DNA of 64,000 bases from Sphingobium sp. TKS (GTDB lineage Bacteria; Pseudomonadota; Alphaproteobacteria; Sphingomonadales; Sphingomonadaceae): the NCBI RefSeq assembly GCF_001563265.1, contig NZ_CP005083.1, forward strand, positions 2,917,001-2,981,000, given 5' to 3'. The notes under the pieces were generated by a model. It did no database searches. It was given only the letters and a program-made list of their open reading frames with translations, and was not told the DNA's origin. Shown here in pieces: positions 1 to 8,664 of this stretch (position 1 is the first letter of the stretch; every line of letters starts with the position of its first letter). The translations under genes and the position numbers were made by a program.

Positions 1-1760
<1,760 letters not shown>

Positions 1761-2172
1761 GAGTCGTGCGTCTCCTCGCAGTGCCCCGACCATGCGAAGG
1801 CAGGATGACGCAGTTCCACCAGAGGCTCGCCGGACGGCGGAAAACTACCGAACGGAAAGGTGGCGGGATGCGCCCCAACTCACGGCCGAAGCGGGTATGT
1901 CCCGATGCGCGCCGCCATAGCGCCTGCGCGCCTCAAGTCAAATGCGAAGGCGCGAAAATGGGACAGTGGCCGGAATCTTTCTTGTAGACGCGATCATCCG
2001 GCGCGGGATACATTGAGTTGCAGCCGCGTTCTGATGCAAGGAGCGGGCTCTGCAGAGATGATAAGGGTCGCTCGCTCTGACGTTCGTCGTTGCATCCAAG
2101 CTGATGTAAAGCTCGGGGGTATTTCCGATTTTTGCGTCGATGCCGTGATATGTGTCTGAGGAGGAAGAGACG
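1761..2172. other. intergenic region between acnA and the zinc-ribbon gene
   Basis: About 410 bases separate two divergent genes. It must hold the acnA promoter and that of the downstream small gene. I see no convincing coding frame, tRNA or strong hairpin. Confidence 0.5.
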
Positions 2173-2439
2173 ATGCGCCCAGTGTCCAACCTCGCGACCG
2201 GCAAGTCATTTGACCCGGCCTTAAGGGGTTACATCATTCATTATCATCCGGGGGAAGCCAATCATTGCCCCAGTTGCGGCCGCAGCCAGTGGATGGTCGG
2301 CCGTCTGATGGCGGAATGCGCCTATTGCGAAACCGCGCTGCCGCTGGAGAATAATCGGGGGTTCGGAGCCTGTGCGCGCTTTGTCAGCACGCATGACGTC
2401 ATGACGTCCTACGACCCTCGCGACTCGATCAATCCCTGA
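2173..2439 (+). CDS. small zinc-ribbon protein, function unknown
   Basis: An 88-residue protein with two CxxC knuckles (CPSC near residue 33 and CAYC near residue 50), the pattern of a single zinc ribbon. There is no signal peptide or membrane segment, so it is probably cytoplasmic. I chose the ATG at 2173 because a GAGGAAGAG ribosome-binding site lies directly upstream; an in-frame GTG at 2152 would put that site inside the gene. It stands alone between acnA and the stress gene pair. I do not recognise a named family. A role in nucleic-acid or protein binding would be a guess from the zinc ribbon only. Confidence 0.75.
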   Translation: MRPVSNLATGKSFDPALRGYIIHYHPGEANHCPSCGRSQWMVGRLMAECAYCETALPLENNRGFGACARFVSTHDVMTSYDPRDSINP

Positions 2440-2460
2440 CGGGAAGAAGGCCGCTGGCCG

Positions 2461-2664
2461 TCAGGCCGCGGCCACCCCTTCCACCTCCACTATGCCATCC
2501 CCGGCATAATAGCCCTGCACCCGCACCCGTTTTTCGACATGATCGACGGGGACGCGCAGCAGCACCAGCCGGAAACTGCCGCCCAGATCGCGCTGGAGCA
2601 GGAATCCGGCCTCATCGCGTATCAACCGACCGGTTTCGTCCACTCCAGCGCCAATATCAGTCAT
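2461..2664 (-). CDS. DUF5818-like small protein
   Basis: 67 residues with the layout TGRL-x-RD-x-x-G near the N-terminus and KRVRVQGYY followed by a VEVEGV tail, which resembles the DUF5818 family of small sphingomonad proteins (a compact beta-rich fold is likely). The family assignment is from memory of its pattern and is moderate. It starts 6 bases after the stop of the DUF1328 gene on the same strand, so the two are probably co-transcribed from the EcfG-type promoter at 2892-2916. No function is established. Confidence 0.65.
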   Translation of the reverse strand: MTDIGAGVDETGRLIRDEAGFLLQRDLGGSFRLVLLRVPVDHVEKRVRVQGYYAGDGIVEVEGVAAA

Positions 2665-2670
2665 AGCGCA

Positions 2671-2856
2671 TCAATCTATCGCGTTCTTGATGCCCTTGCC
2701 AGCCAATAGGCCAAGGACGAGGAAGATCGCGAACAACGCGATCGCCAGCACGAACAGGAACTTGGCGATGCCGACAAATGTGCCCGCTGCACCGCCAAAG
2801 CCCAATATGGCCAGTATGGCGGCGATCACGAGCGAAATGATGGCCAGACGGATCAT
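2671..2856 (-). CDS. DUF1328 / UPF0391 small membrane protein
   Basis: 61 residues, almost entirely two hydrophobic helices (about 3-25 and 29-53) separated by a Gly-rich turn, ending GKGIKNAID. This is the UPF0391 (YtjA) pattern. Its biochemical role is unknown. In alphaproteobacteria it is often part of the general stress response, and here a GGAAC-N16-CGTT EcfG-type promoter lies 36 bases upstream of the ATG, with an AAGGAG ribosome-binding site in between. Confidence 0.88.
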   Translation of the reverse strand: MIRLAIISLVIAAILAILGFGGAAGTFVGIAKFLFVLAIALFAIFLVLGLLAGKGIKNAID

Positions 2857-2891
2857 GCGACACTCCTTCCGTTGAAAGACCTAGGTTTTCC

Positions 2892-2916
2892 AACGGATGG
2901 TGAGGCGGCGGGTTCC
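2892..2916 (-). promoter_or_regulatory. EcfG-type general stress promoter
   Basis: Read on the minus strand, GGAAC (2916-2912) is followed by 16 bases and CGTT (2895-2892), matching the alphaproteobacterial EcfG consensus GGAAC-N16/17-CGTT. The distance to the DUF1328 ATG at 2856 fits a short leader. Confidence 0.7.
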
Positions 2917-3069
2917 GGCGAGCGCCGCTTCTGCGAAGTTGCAATATCAAATCCTGCCCATGCCGGGCATGGGCGGGATTTGGGCCGATGCGCGCTATCA
3001 TCTATTTGCGTCACTCATTTGAAATATTCTGCTTCCTCATAACTGCAATTCGGCATCAAACGGCTGGCA

Positions 3070-3087
3070 GCTGCCATAGCCTGCATC
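3070..3087 (+). promoter_or_regulatory. candidate operator shared with the TonB receptor gene
   Basis: CATAGCCTGCAT at 3075-3086 recurs exactly at 8507-8518. Both lie upstream of metal-related genes and both are followed within 8 bases by AAGAGG. At this copy the left arm of the inverted repeat is degenerate. The regulator is unknown. Confidence 0.4.
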
Positions 3088-3124
3088 TTCAAGAGGACAT
3101 TTTGACCTATTGGAGGCCTGCCCG

Positions 3125-3868
3125 ATGAAATTCACCCGTCTGATGAGCGTGACCCTGATCGCGGGCGTCGCCGTTGCCGCCGCCGCGCCGCTGAGCGCGC
3201 ACGGCATCTGGTTCGCGCAGCGCGCCAAGCAGTTGGCGCTGATCTATGGCGTGGGCGCGGACGATCTGGACGCGGTGAAGCGCCTGCCGCTGGTCAAGAC
3301 CGTGACCGGCTATGACAGCGACTGGGCGCCGGTGAACACCTCGCTGCGGGCGGCGGGCGCGATCCCCGTGGTCGACAGCGACGAGCCGATCGCCGCCGTC
3401 GCCGCGATCATGGACTATGGCTATTGGAGCAAGACGCCCGACGGCGAATGGCATAATAAGGGCCGCGACGAAGTGCCCAACGCCACGCTGGCCGAACATA
3501 ATTTCAAATATGCCGTGCATCTGACCCAGGTGCCGACCAAGCCGGTTCCGCTGTTGGAAGGCCACACGCTCCAACTGGTGCCCGCCGACCTCGCCATCCC
3601 GCAGAAGATGGGCGAGCCGATGAAGGTGCGCGTCTATTACAAGGGCAAGCCGATCGCCGGTGCGACCGTCATGCAGGATTATGTGAACGATCCCGACGAA
3701 GCCGCGCCCGCCAAGACCGGCCCGGACGGCACCGCGACGATCAAGCTGCGCAACCAGGGCATCAACGTGCTGATGGCGATCTATGTCGGCCAGACTACCG
3801 ACAAGAAGGTCGATCATGAGGAATATCGCGCCTCGCTGTCCTTCGTGCTGCCGCATCTGCCGGAATAA
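3125..3868 (+). CDS. DUF4198-family periplasmic protein
   Basis: 247 residues with a signal peptide ending LSA before HG, so the mature protein should start with histidine. The second half (about 160-247) is a beta-sandwich-like region with the DUF4198 hallmarks: GEPMKVRVYYKGKPIAGA, then a TGPDGTATI turn. DUF4198 proteins often accompany nickel/cobalt uptake genes and are thought to bind metal or assist a permease. GGAGG at 3112-3116 fixes the ATG at 3125; an in-frame ATG at 3110 lacks this site. First gene of an operon that continues with a small secreted protein and, beyond an IS element, a HupE/UreJ-like permease. The metal is not known. Confidence 0.85.
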   Translation: MKFTRLMSVTLIAGVAVAAAAPLSAHGIWFAQRAKQLALIYGVGADDLDAVKRLPLVKTVTGYDSDWAPVNTSLRAAGAIPVVDSDEPIAAVAAIMDYGYWSKTPDGEWHNKGRDEVPNATLAEHNFKYAVHLTQVPTKPVPLLEGHTLQLVPADLAIPQKMGEPMKVRVYYKGKPIAGATVMQDYVNDPDEAAPAKTGPDGTATIKLRNQGINVLMAIYVGQTTDKKVDHEEYRASLSFVLPHLPE

Positions 3869-3898
3869 GCCCCCTTCCCCCTTTCACGGAGACTTCCC

Positions 3899-4279
3899 AT
3901 GAAGATCGATCTTTTCCGTAGCTGCATCGCCGCCCTCGCCCTGATCGCCGCCCCGGCGGTCGTCCACGCCCATGGCAGCATGAAGCCGCAGCATGGCGGG
4001 ATGGTCCAGATGACGGGCGAAACCATGTTCGAGCTGGTCACCGGCCCCAAGGGCGTCGACGTGTATCTCAGCGAAGAGGATGAGCCGATCCCGGCCGCCG
4101 GCTACACCGCCAAGCTGACGCAGACCGCGGCGGGCAAGAAGACCGAAGCGGCGCTGAAGGCCGCAGGCGGCAACAAGCTCAGCGCGCCGGGCTTCAAGGC
4201 GGCCAAGGGCGCGAAGATCGTCGTCGCGCTGATCGACAAGAACGGCGCCAAGACCTTCGCCACCTTCCAGACGAAGTAA
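3899..4279 (+). CDS. small secreted His/Met-containing protein, unknown
   Basis: 126 residues with a clear signal peptide cleaved after VHA. The mature N-terminus, HGSMKPQHGGMVQMTGE, is rich in His and Met and could bind copper or nickel; the rest is Lys/Ala-rich and probably a small beta fold. It follows the DUF4198 gene by 30 bases with a GGAGA ribosome-binding site. I do not recognise a named family. Its place between DUF4198 and HupE genes suggests a periplasmic metal carrier, which is inference. Its stop lies 24 bases before the left end of the IS1182 insertion. Confidence 0.8.
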   Translation: MKIDLFRSCIAALALIAAPAVVHAHGSMKPQHGGMVQMTGETMFELVTGPKGVDVYLSEEDEPIPAAGYTAKLTQTAAGKKTEAALKAAGGNKLSAPGFKAAKGAKIVVALIDKNGAKTFATFQTK

Positions 4280-4307
4280 GAACGGCCATGCACAGCGCGA
4301 CCCTTAA

Positions 4308-5764
4308 CAGGCCGTTGACGAAGTCGGCGGTGGCTGATTCAGTGCGGCAGTGGGATTGTCTGGCGGGTTAGCGGCGATGGCGATGGGGCGTGATAGCGAG
4401 GTCCAGTCCGATTTGATCGTGACGTGGGCGGAGATACCGCGTTCACCGGGGCATGTTTTCTACGACAAGCTCCAGAAGCTGCTGGCCGAGGCGGGCTTCG
4501 ATGGCTTTGTCGAGAAGACGTGCAAGCCCTATTATGCGCCGCGGATGGGAGCCCCGTCGCTGCCGCCGGGCCGCTATTTCCGCATGCTGCTGATCGGCTA
4601 TTTCGAGGGCATCGACAGCGAACGCGGGATTGTCTGGCGCTGTTCGGATTCGCTGTCGCTGCGGGAGTTCCTGCGACTGTCGAGCCGCGACAAGGTCCCT
4701 GATCATAGCTGGTTGTCGAAGACGCGGAGCCGCCTGCCGCACGAGGTACATGACCAGATCTTCGGCTGGGTACTGGCCCTCGTCGCCGGGCACGATCTGG
4801 TGAAAGGCGAGCGGATCGGCGTCGATGGCTCGACCATGGAGGCGAACGCCGCGCTGCGTACCATCGTGCGGCGTGACAATGGCGAGACCTACCGCGAGAT
4901 GCTGGTGCGCATGGCGCAAGAGAGCGGCATCGACACGCCGACGATCGACGACCTTGTCCGGCTCGATCGCAAACGCAAGGGCAAGAAGCTGTCGAATGCG
5001 GACTGGGCGAGCAAGACCGATCCCGACGCGAAGGTCGCGCGGATGAAGAACGGCTCGACGCGTCTGGCCTACAAGCCCGAACACGCGGTCGATCTCGACA
5101 CGGGTGTTATCGTGGCAGCGCCGATCCACCCGGCCGACAAGGGCGACACGACAACGCTCGACGCCACGCTGGAGACGGCAGCACGCAACCTCGCCGACAT
5201 TGGCCTGGCGCCGACGTCCGGGGATCCCTGCGATCTTGTGACCGATAAAGGCTATCATTCGCGCGAGCTCCTCAAGGGTCTCGACGGCGACATCTGGAAG
5301 ACGCGCATCGCCGAGCCGGCACCGCCGAATGGATATCTGCGCTGGCACGGCGACGAGGCTGCCCAGAAGGCCGTCTACGCCAATCGGTCTCGCCTGAAAT
5401 CCGCCGTCGGACGCAAGGCGATGCGCAAGCGTGGTGAGATGGTCGAGCGTAGCTTTGCCCACGTCCTGGATCGCGGCGGCATGCGCCGCGCGTGGCTGCG
5501 CGGGCGCGAGAATGTTCACAAGCGTTATTTGATCCACGTCGCCGGGTTCAATCTTGGCATTCTCATGCGCGCCCTGTTCGGTTGCGGCACTCCGAGGGGC
5601 GCCAGGGGCGCATCCAAGGCATTCTTGTTCGTAGTTCAGACCGATGTTGCGCTCGTCATCGCCCTCGTCGCCGAGTTCGACGGAGAAAGGGCCATGCTCC
5701 TCATCGTTTTTACCCCTGAAGGCGCTGACAGACCCGGCTGAAAACCGACTTCGTCACCGCGCTG
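4308..5764 (+). mobile_element. IS1182-family insertion sequence
   Basis: About 1457 bp bounded by imperfect inverted repeats. The left end starts CAGGCCGTTGACGAAGTCGG and the right end, reversed, starts CAGCGCGGTGACGAAGTCGG (17 of 20 identical). Both are flanked by TTAA (4304-4307 and 5765-5768), which looks like a 4-bp target duplication. The element carries one intact transposase gene in the direction of the host operon. Confidence 0.88.
4377..5741 (+). CDS. IS1182-family transposase
   Basis: About 454 residues, the usual size. The N-terminal region (LPPGRYFRMLLIGYFEG) matches the conserved IS1182 domain, and the DDE residues appear to be D in VDGSTMEANA, D in VTDKGYHSRE and E in EMVERSFAHV. 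No frameshift or internal stop is seen, so it is probably active. I used the ATG at 4377; an in-frame GTG at 4350 is possible. It splits the metal-related operon between the small secreted protein and the HupE-like gene. Confidence 0.92.
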   Translation: MAMGRDSEVQSDLIVTWAEIPRSPGHVFYDKLQKLLAEAGFDGFVEKTCKPYYAPRMGAPSLPPGRYFRMLLIGYFEGIDSERGIVWRCSDSLSLREFLRLSSRDKVPDHSWLSKTRSRLPHEVHDQIFGWVLALVAGHDLVKGERIGVDGSTMEANAALRTIVRRDNGETYREMLVRMAQESGIDTPTIDDLVRLDRKRKGKKLSNADWASKTDPDAKVARMKNGSTRLAYKPEHAVDLDTGVIVAAPIHPADKGDTTTLDATLETAARNLADIGLAPTSGDPCDLVTDKGYHSRELLKGLDGDIWKTRIAEPAPPNGYLRWHGDEAAQKAVYANRSRLKSAVGRKAMRKRGEMVERSFAHVLDRGGMRRAWLRGRENVHKRYLIHVAGFNLGILMRALFGCGTPRGARGASKAFLFVVQTDVALVIALVAEFDGERAMLLIVFTPEGADRPG

Positions 5765-5787
5765 TTAACCCGCTTCTCAGTCCCACG

Positions 5788-6477
5788 ATGCGGCGGGTCG
5801 CGCTGCTGGCTCTGGGGCTGGTGTTGGCGCTCATGAGTTCCACGCTCTGGGCGCATGGCGTCAACGAAAACGACAAGGCCTTCATCGAAGGCGCCTCGGG
5901 CGTCAACATCATTCCCTATATGTATCTCGGTGCCAAGCATATGGTCACCGGATACGACCATCTGCTGTTCCTCGCCGGGGTCATCTTCTTCCTCTACCGG
6001 CTGAAGGATGTCGGCGCCTATGTGACTTTGTTCGCCATCGGGCACAGCACGACGCTGCTGCTGGGCGTGATCTTCGACATTCGCGCCAATCCCTTCATCA
6101 TCGACGCAATCATCGGCCTGTCGGTGGTCTATAAGGCGATCGACAATCTCGACGGCTTCCGTACCTGGCTGGGCTTTTCGCCCAATCCCAAGGCGGCGGT
6201 GCTGATCTTCGGCTTCTTCCACGGCTTTGGCCTCGCCACCAAGCTCCAGGAACTGACGCTGGCGAAGGACGGGATGATCCCCAACCTCATCAGCTTCAAC
6301 ATCGGCGTCGAAATGGGCCAGTTCATGGCGCTGACCATCATCCTGCTGCTGATGAACCTCTGGCGCATGAGCGACAGTTTCCGCCGCAGCGCCATCCTCG
6401 CCAATGCCGCGCTGATGACCGCCGGCTTCGTCCTCATCGGCTACCAGCTGGCCGGCTATTTCACCCAAGGGGCCTGA
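5788..6477 (+). CDS. HupE/UreJ-family metal permease
   Basis: 229 residues: a signal peptide ending LWA before HG, then about six membrane helices. It keeps the family motif H-x5-DH (HMVTGYDH), while the second motif is reduced to FFHGFGLA, losing the second His of the usual FHG-x-AHG. HupE/UreJ proteins move nickel (some relatives cobalt or other metals) across the inner membrane. No hydrogenase or urease genes are nearby, so the substrate cannot be assumed to be nickel for those enzymes. The ATG at 5788 gives the signal peptide, but I see no good ribosome-binding site. The IS1182 right end lies only 23 bases upstream, so the insertion may have altered its expression. Confidence 0.85.
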   Translation: MRRVALLALGLVLALMSSTLWAHGVNENDKAFIEGASGVNIIPYMYLGAKHMVTGYDHLLFLAGVIFFLYRLKDVGAYVTLFAIGHSTTLLLGVIFDIRANPFIIDAIIGLSVVYKAIDNLDGFRTWLGFSPNPKAAVLIFGFFHGFGLATKLQELTLAKDGMIPNLISFNIGVEMGQFMALTIILLLMNLWRMSDSFRRSAILANAALMTAGFVLIGYQLAGYFTQGA

Positions 6478-6478
6478 C

Positions 6479-7087
6479 ATGAACACGCAGAGTATTTCCG
6501 CGCTTCCTGCCCAAATTTCGCCCTCCCCCTCCACGCTCGCCAAGGCGACCGGCGGCGCGGTGATCGCCGCCGCCGCGATCCTGACGCTGTTCGTGCTGCC
6601 CGCCGAATATGGCATCGATCCCACCGGCGTCGGCACGGCACTGGGCCTCACCGGCATGGTCGCGGGCAAGGCGCAAGCGGCGCCTGCCGCCCCCGCCCCC
6701 GTCACGGCGAGCGATATTCCCACGCCCAGCAAGGCCAGCATCTCCAAGTCCACGCCCTGGCGTCAGGATGAAATGACCATCAGCCTGCCCCCGCACAGCG
6801 GTCAGGAGGTGAAGGCGCATATGGAAAAGGGGGACAGCTTCATCTTCACATGGAAGTCGAGCGGCCCGATCAAGGCGGAGATGCATGGCGAGGAGCTGAA
6901 CGCCGCCAACGACGCCTTCACCGATTATTGGAAGGAGCTGGAGATCAGCGGCGGTCAGGGCGACTTCACCGCCCCCTTCGGCGGCATCCACGGCTGGTAT
7001 TTCCGCAACAAGGGCGAAACGCCCGTGACCGTCACCGTCAAGACGGTCGGCTTCTACAAGGATCTCTATCAGCCCAAGGCTGAGTGA
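6479..7087 (+). CDS. single-pass membrane-anchored protein of metal-permease clusters
   Basis: 202 residues. One transmembrane helix (about 22-42) is followed by the motif LPAEYGIDPTGVG, which I recognise from proteins annotated only as transmembrane anchor protein next to HupE/UreJ genes in other proteobacteria. A Pro/Ala linker leads to a periplasmic domain (about 95-200) rich in aromatic and His residues (GDSFIFTWKSS, AEMHGEEL, GGIHGWYF). It begins one base after the HupE stop, so the two are translationally linked and probably act together. Function is unknown; a periplasmic partner of the permease is the natural inference. Confidence 0.72.
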   Translation: MNTQSISALPAQISPSPSTLAKATGGAVIAAAAILTLFVLPAEYGIDPTGVGTALGLTGMVAGKAQAAPAAPAPVTASDIPTPSKASISKSTPWRQDEMTISLPPHSGQEVKAHMEKGDSFIFTWKSSGPIKAEMHGEELNAANDAFTDYWKELEISGGQGDFTAPFGGIHGWYFRNKGETPVTVTVKTVGFYKDLYQPKAE

Positions 7088-7115
7088 GCGTATAAGGAAT
7101 AAGAGGACAGGTGCC

Positions 7116-8327
7116 ATGAGCAGTATCGCGGGCCAAGCGCCCCCCATAAGCCTTCGGGCTTCCGCCTCCCCCATGGACGCCGCCAAGGCGCGCACGCGAC
7201 TGATCGCCATCGATGCGCTGCGGGGTCTCGTCATGCTGTTCATGCTGGTCGACCATGTGCGTGAAACCTGGTTCCTGCACTTGCAGGTCACGGACCCGGT
7301 GAACGCCAACACGACCGATCCGGGGCTGTTCTTCACCCGCCTGCTCTCGACCTTCTGCGCGCCGACCTTCGTGGCGCTGACCGGGCTTTCCGCCTGGCTC
7401 TACGGTCAGTCGCACAGCAAGGGGCAGGTATCGGAATTCCTGTTCAAGCGCGGCCTGTTCCTGATTTTCCTGGAGTTTACGGTCGTCGGCTATGCCTGGC
7501 CGACGCAGGCGCCCGCTTTCCCGCCGACGGCAATCTGGTTGCAGGTGATCTGGGCGATCGGCCTCAGCATGATCGCGCTGGCCGCGCTGCTCCATCTGCC
7601 GCGACCGGCACAATTTGCCGTGGGCCTGGCCATCGTCTGCCTGCACAATCTGCTCGACCCCATCAGGCTGACGGCGGACTCCCCCTATTTCATCCCCTGG
7701 GCGCTGCTGCACCAGCGCGACAAGTTCGAAATCGCCGGCACCCTGTTCAAGACGACCTATCCGGTCCTGCCGTGGATCGGCGTGATCCTGCTCGGCTATG
7801 CCTGCGGGCCGTGGTTCGCCAAGGGCAGCGATCCGGAAAAGCGCATCAAGCGGCTGGTCATGCTGGGCCTCGGCCTCCTCATCGGTTTCGTCCTGATCCG
7901 CACCCTGAACGTCTACGGCGACAAGCCATGGTTCATCGCGGAAACGCCGCTGCGCACGGTGATGAGCTTCCTGGCGCTCACCAAATATCCGCCCTCGCTG
8001 CTGTTCCTGATGCCGACGATCGGCACAGGCTGCCTGCTGCTGGCGGCGTTCGAAGCCTGGCAGGACAGCAAGGCGATGCCGCACCTCGCTCTGCTGGGCG
8101 GCGCGCCGATGTTCTATTACGTCCTGCACCTCTACACGCTGAAGGTCATCTACAATGTCGCGCTGGTCCTTTACGGCCCGACCAAGGACACGGTGTTCGG
8201 CGTCGATCATCTGCGCTGGGTGTGGATCTGGGTCTTCATCCTGATCCCGGTGCTTTACTTCCCCACGCGCTGGTTCGCGCAGCTCAAGCAGCGGCGCAAG
8301 GACATCTGGTGGCTTAAATATCTCTGA
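7116..8327 (+). CDS. DUF1624-like multi-pass membrane protein
   Basis: 403 residues with about ten membrane helices. The start RLIAIDALRGLVMLFMLVDH is typical of the DUF1624 / heparan-alpha-glucosaminide N-acetyltransferase-like family, in which D, R and H near the first helix are conserved. These proteins are presumed membrane acyltransferases, but bacterial substrates are mostly unknown. Last gene of the operon before a strong terminator at 8351-8382. Its link with metal uptake is by position only. Confidence 0.82.
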   Translation: MSSIAGQAPPISLRASASPMDAAKARTRLIAIDALRGLVMLFMLVDHVRETWFLHLQVTDPVNANTTDPGLFFTRLLSTFCAPTFVALTGLSAWLYGQSHSKGQVSEFLFKRGLFLIFLEFTVVGYAWPTQAPAFPPTAIWLQVIWAIGLSMIALAALLHLPRPAQFAVGLAIVCLHNLLDPIRLTADSPYFIPWALLHQRDKFEIAGTLFKTTYPVLPWIGVILLGYACGPWFAKGSDPEKRIKRLVMLGLGLLIGFVLIRTLNVYGDKPWFIAETPLRTVMSFLALTKYPPSLLFLMPTIGTGCLLLAAFEAWQDSKAMPHLALLGGAPMFYYVLHLYTLKVIYNVALVLYGPTKDTVFGVDHLRWVWIWVFILIPVLYFPTRWFAQLKQRRKDIWWLKYL

Positions 8328-8350
8328 TCCCGAGTGCCTGCGGGTTCCCT

Positions 8351-8382
8351 GGCCGCCTTCCACCCGGAAGGCGGCCTTTTTC
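8351..8382 (+). terminator. intrinsic terminator of the metal-related operon
   Basis: An 11-bp perfect stem, GGCCGCCTTCC (8351-8361) with GGAAGGCGGCC (8366-8376), a four-base loop, then TTTTTCTT. Confidence 0.93.
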
Positions 8383-8480
8383 TTGGGATTTCGGGGGTGC
8401 GAAGACGCTGGAAAACAGCCCGGTGAATCCTGCCGTCCAAGACCCCTTTTCCCTATTTTTCACTGTGGGGAGTGCCAAGT

Positions 8481-8519
8481 TTGACGTAATATTTCTGCAA
8501 TGCAGACATAGCCTGCATT
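8481..8519 (+). promoter_or_regulatory. putative promoter and operator of the TonB receptor gene
   Basis: TTGACG (8481-8486) could be a -35 box, with GACATA (8505-8510) as a weak -10 at 18-base spacing. A perfect 7-7-7 inverted repeat, AATGCAG (8499-8505) and CTGCATT (8513-8519), overlaps that -10. Its right half shares CATAGCCTGCAT with the site at 3075-3086. It has the geometry of a repressor site; it does not match a classical Fur box. Confidence 0.45.
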
Positions 8520-8664
8520 CAACAAGAGGTGAAAAAACACCCCGTGACCGGCCCCGGAGAAAAGGACCCAAAAGATGTCCGACTGGAGAGAAAGAAAAGA
8601 TAAGGCCGGCTCACCCCGTTTCGCAGGACATATGGGAACAGCGATTTTAATAGGGGTAAGCATT

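Noticed and set aside
5788..6477. Nickel permease for hydrogenase or urease
   Set aside because: No hydrogenase or urease gene occurs in the window and the second family motif is altered.
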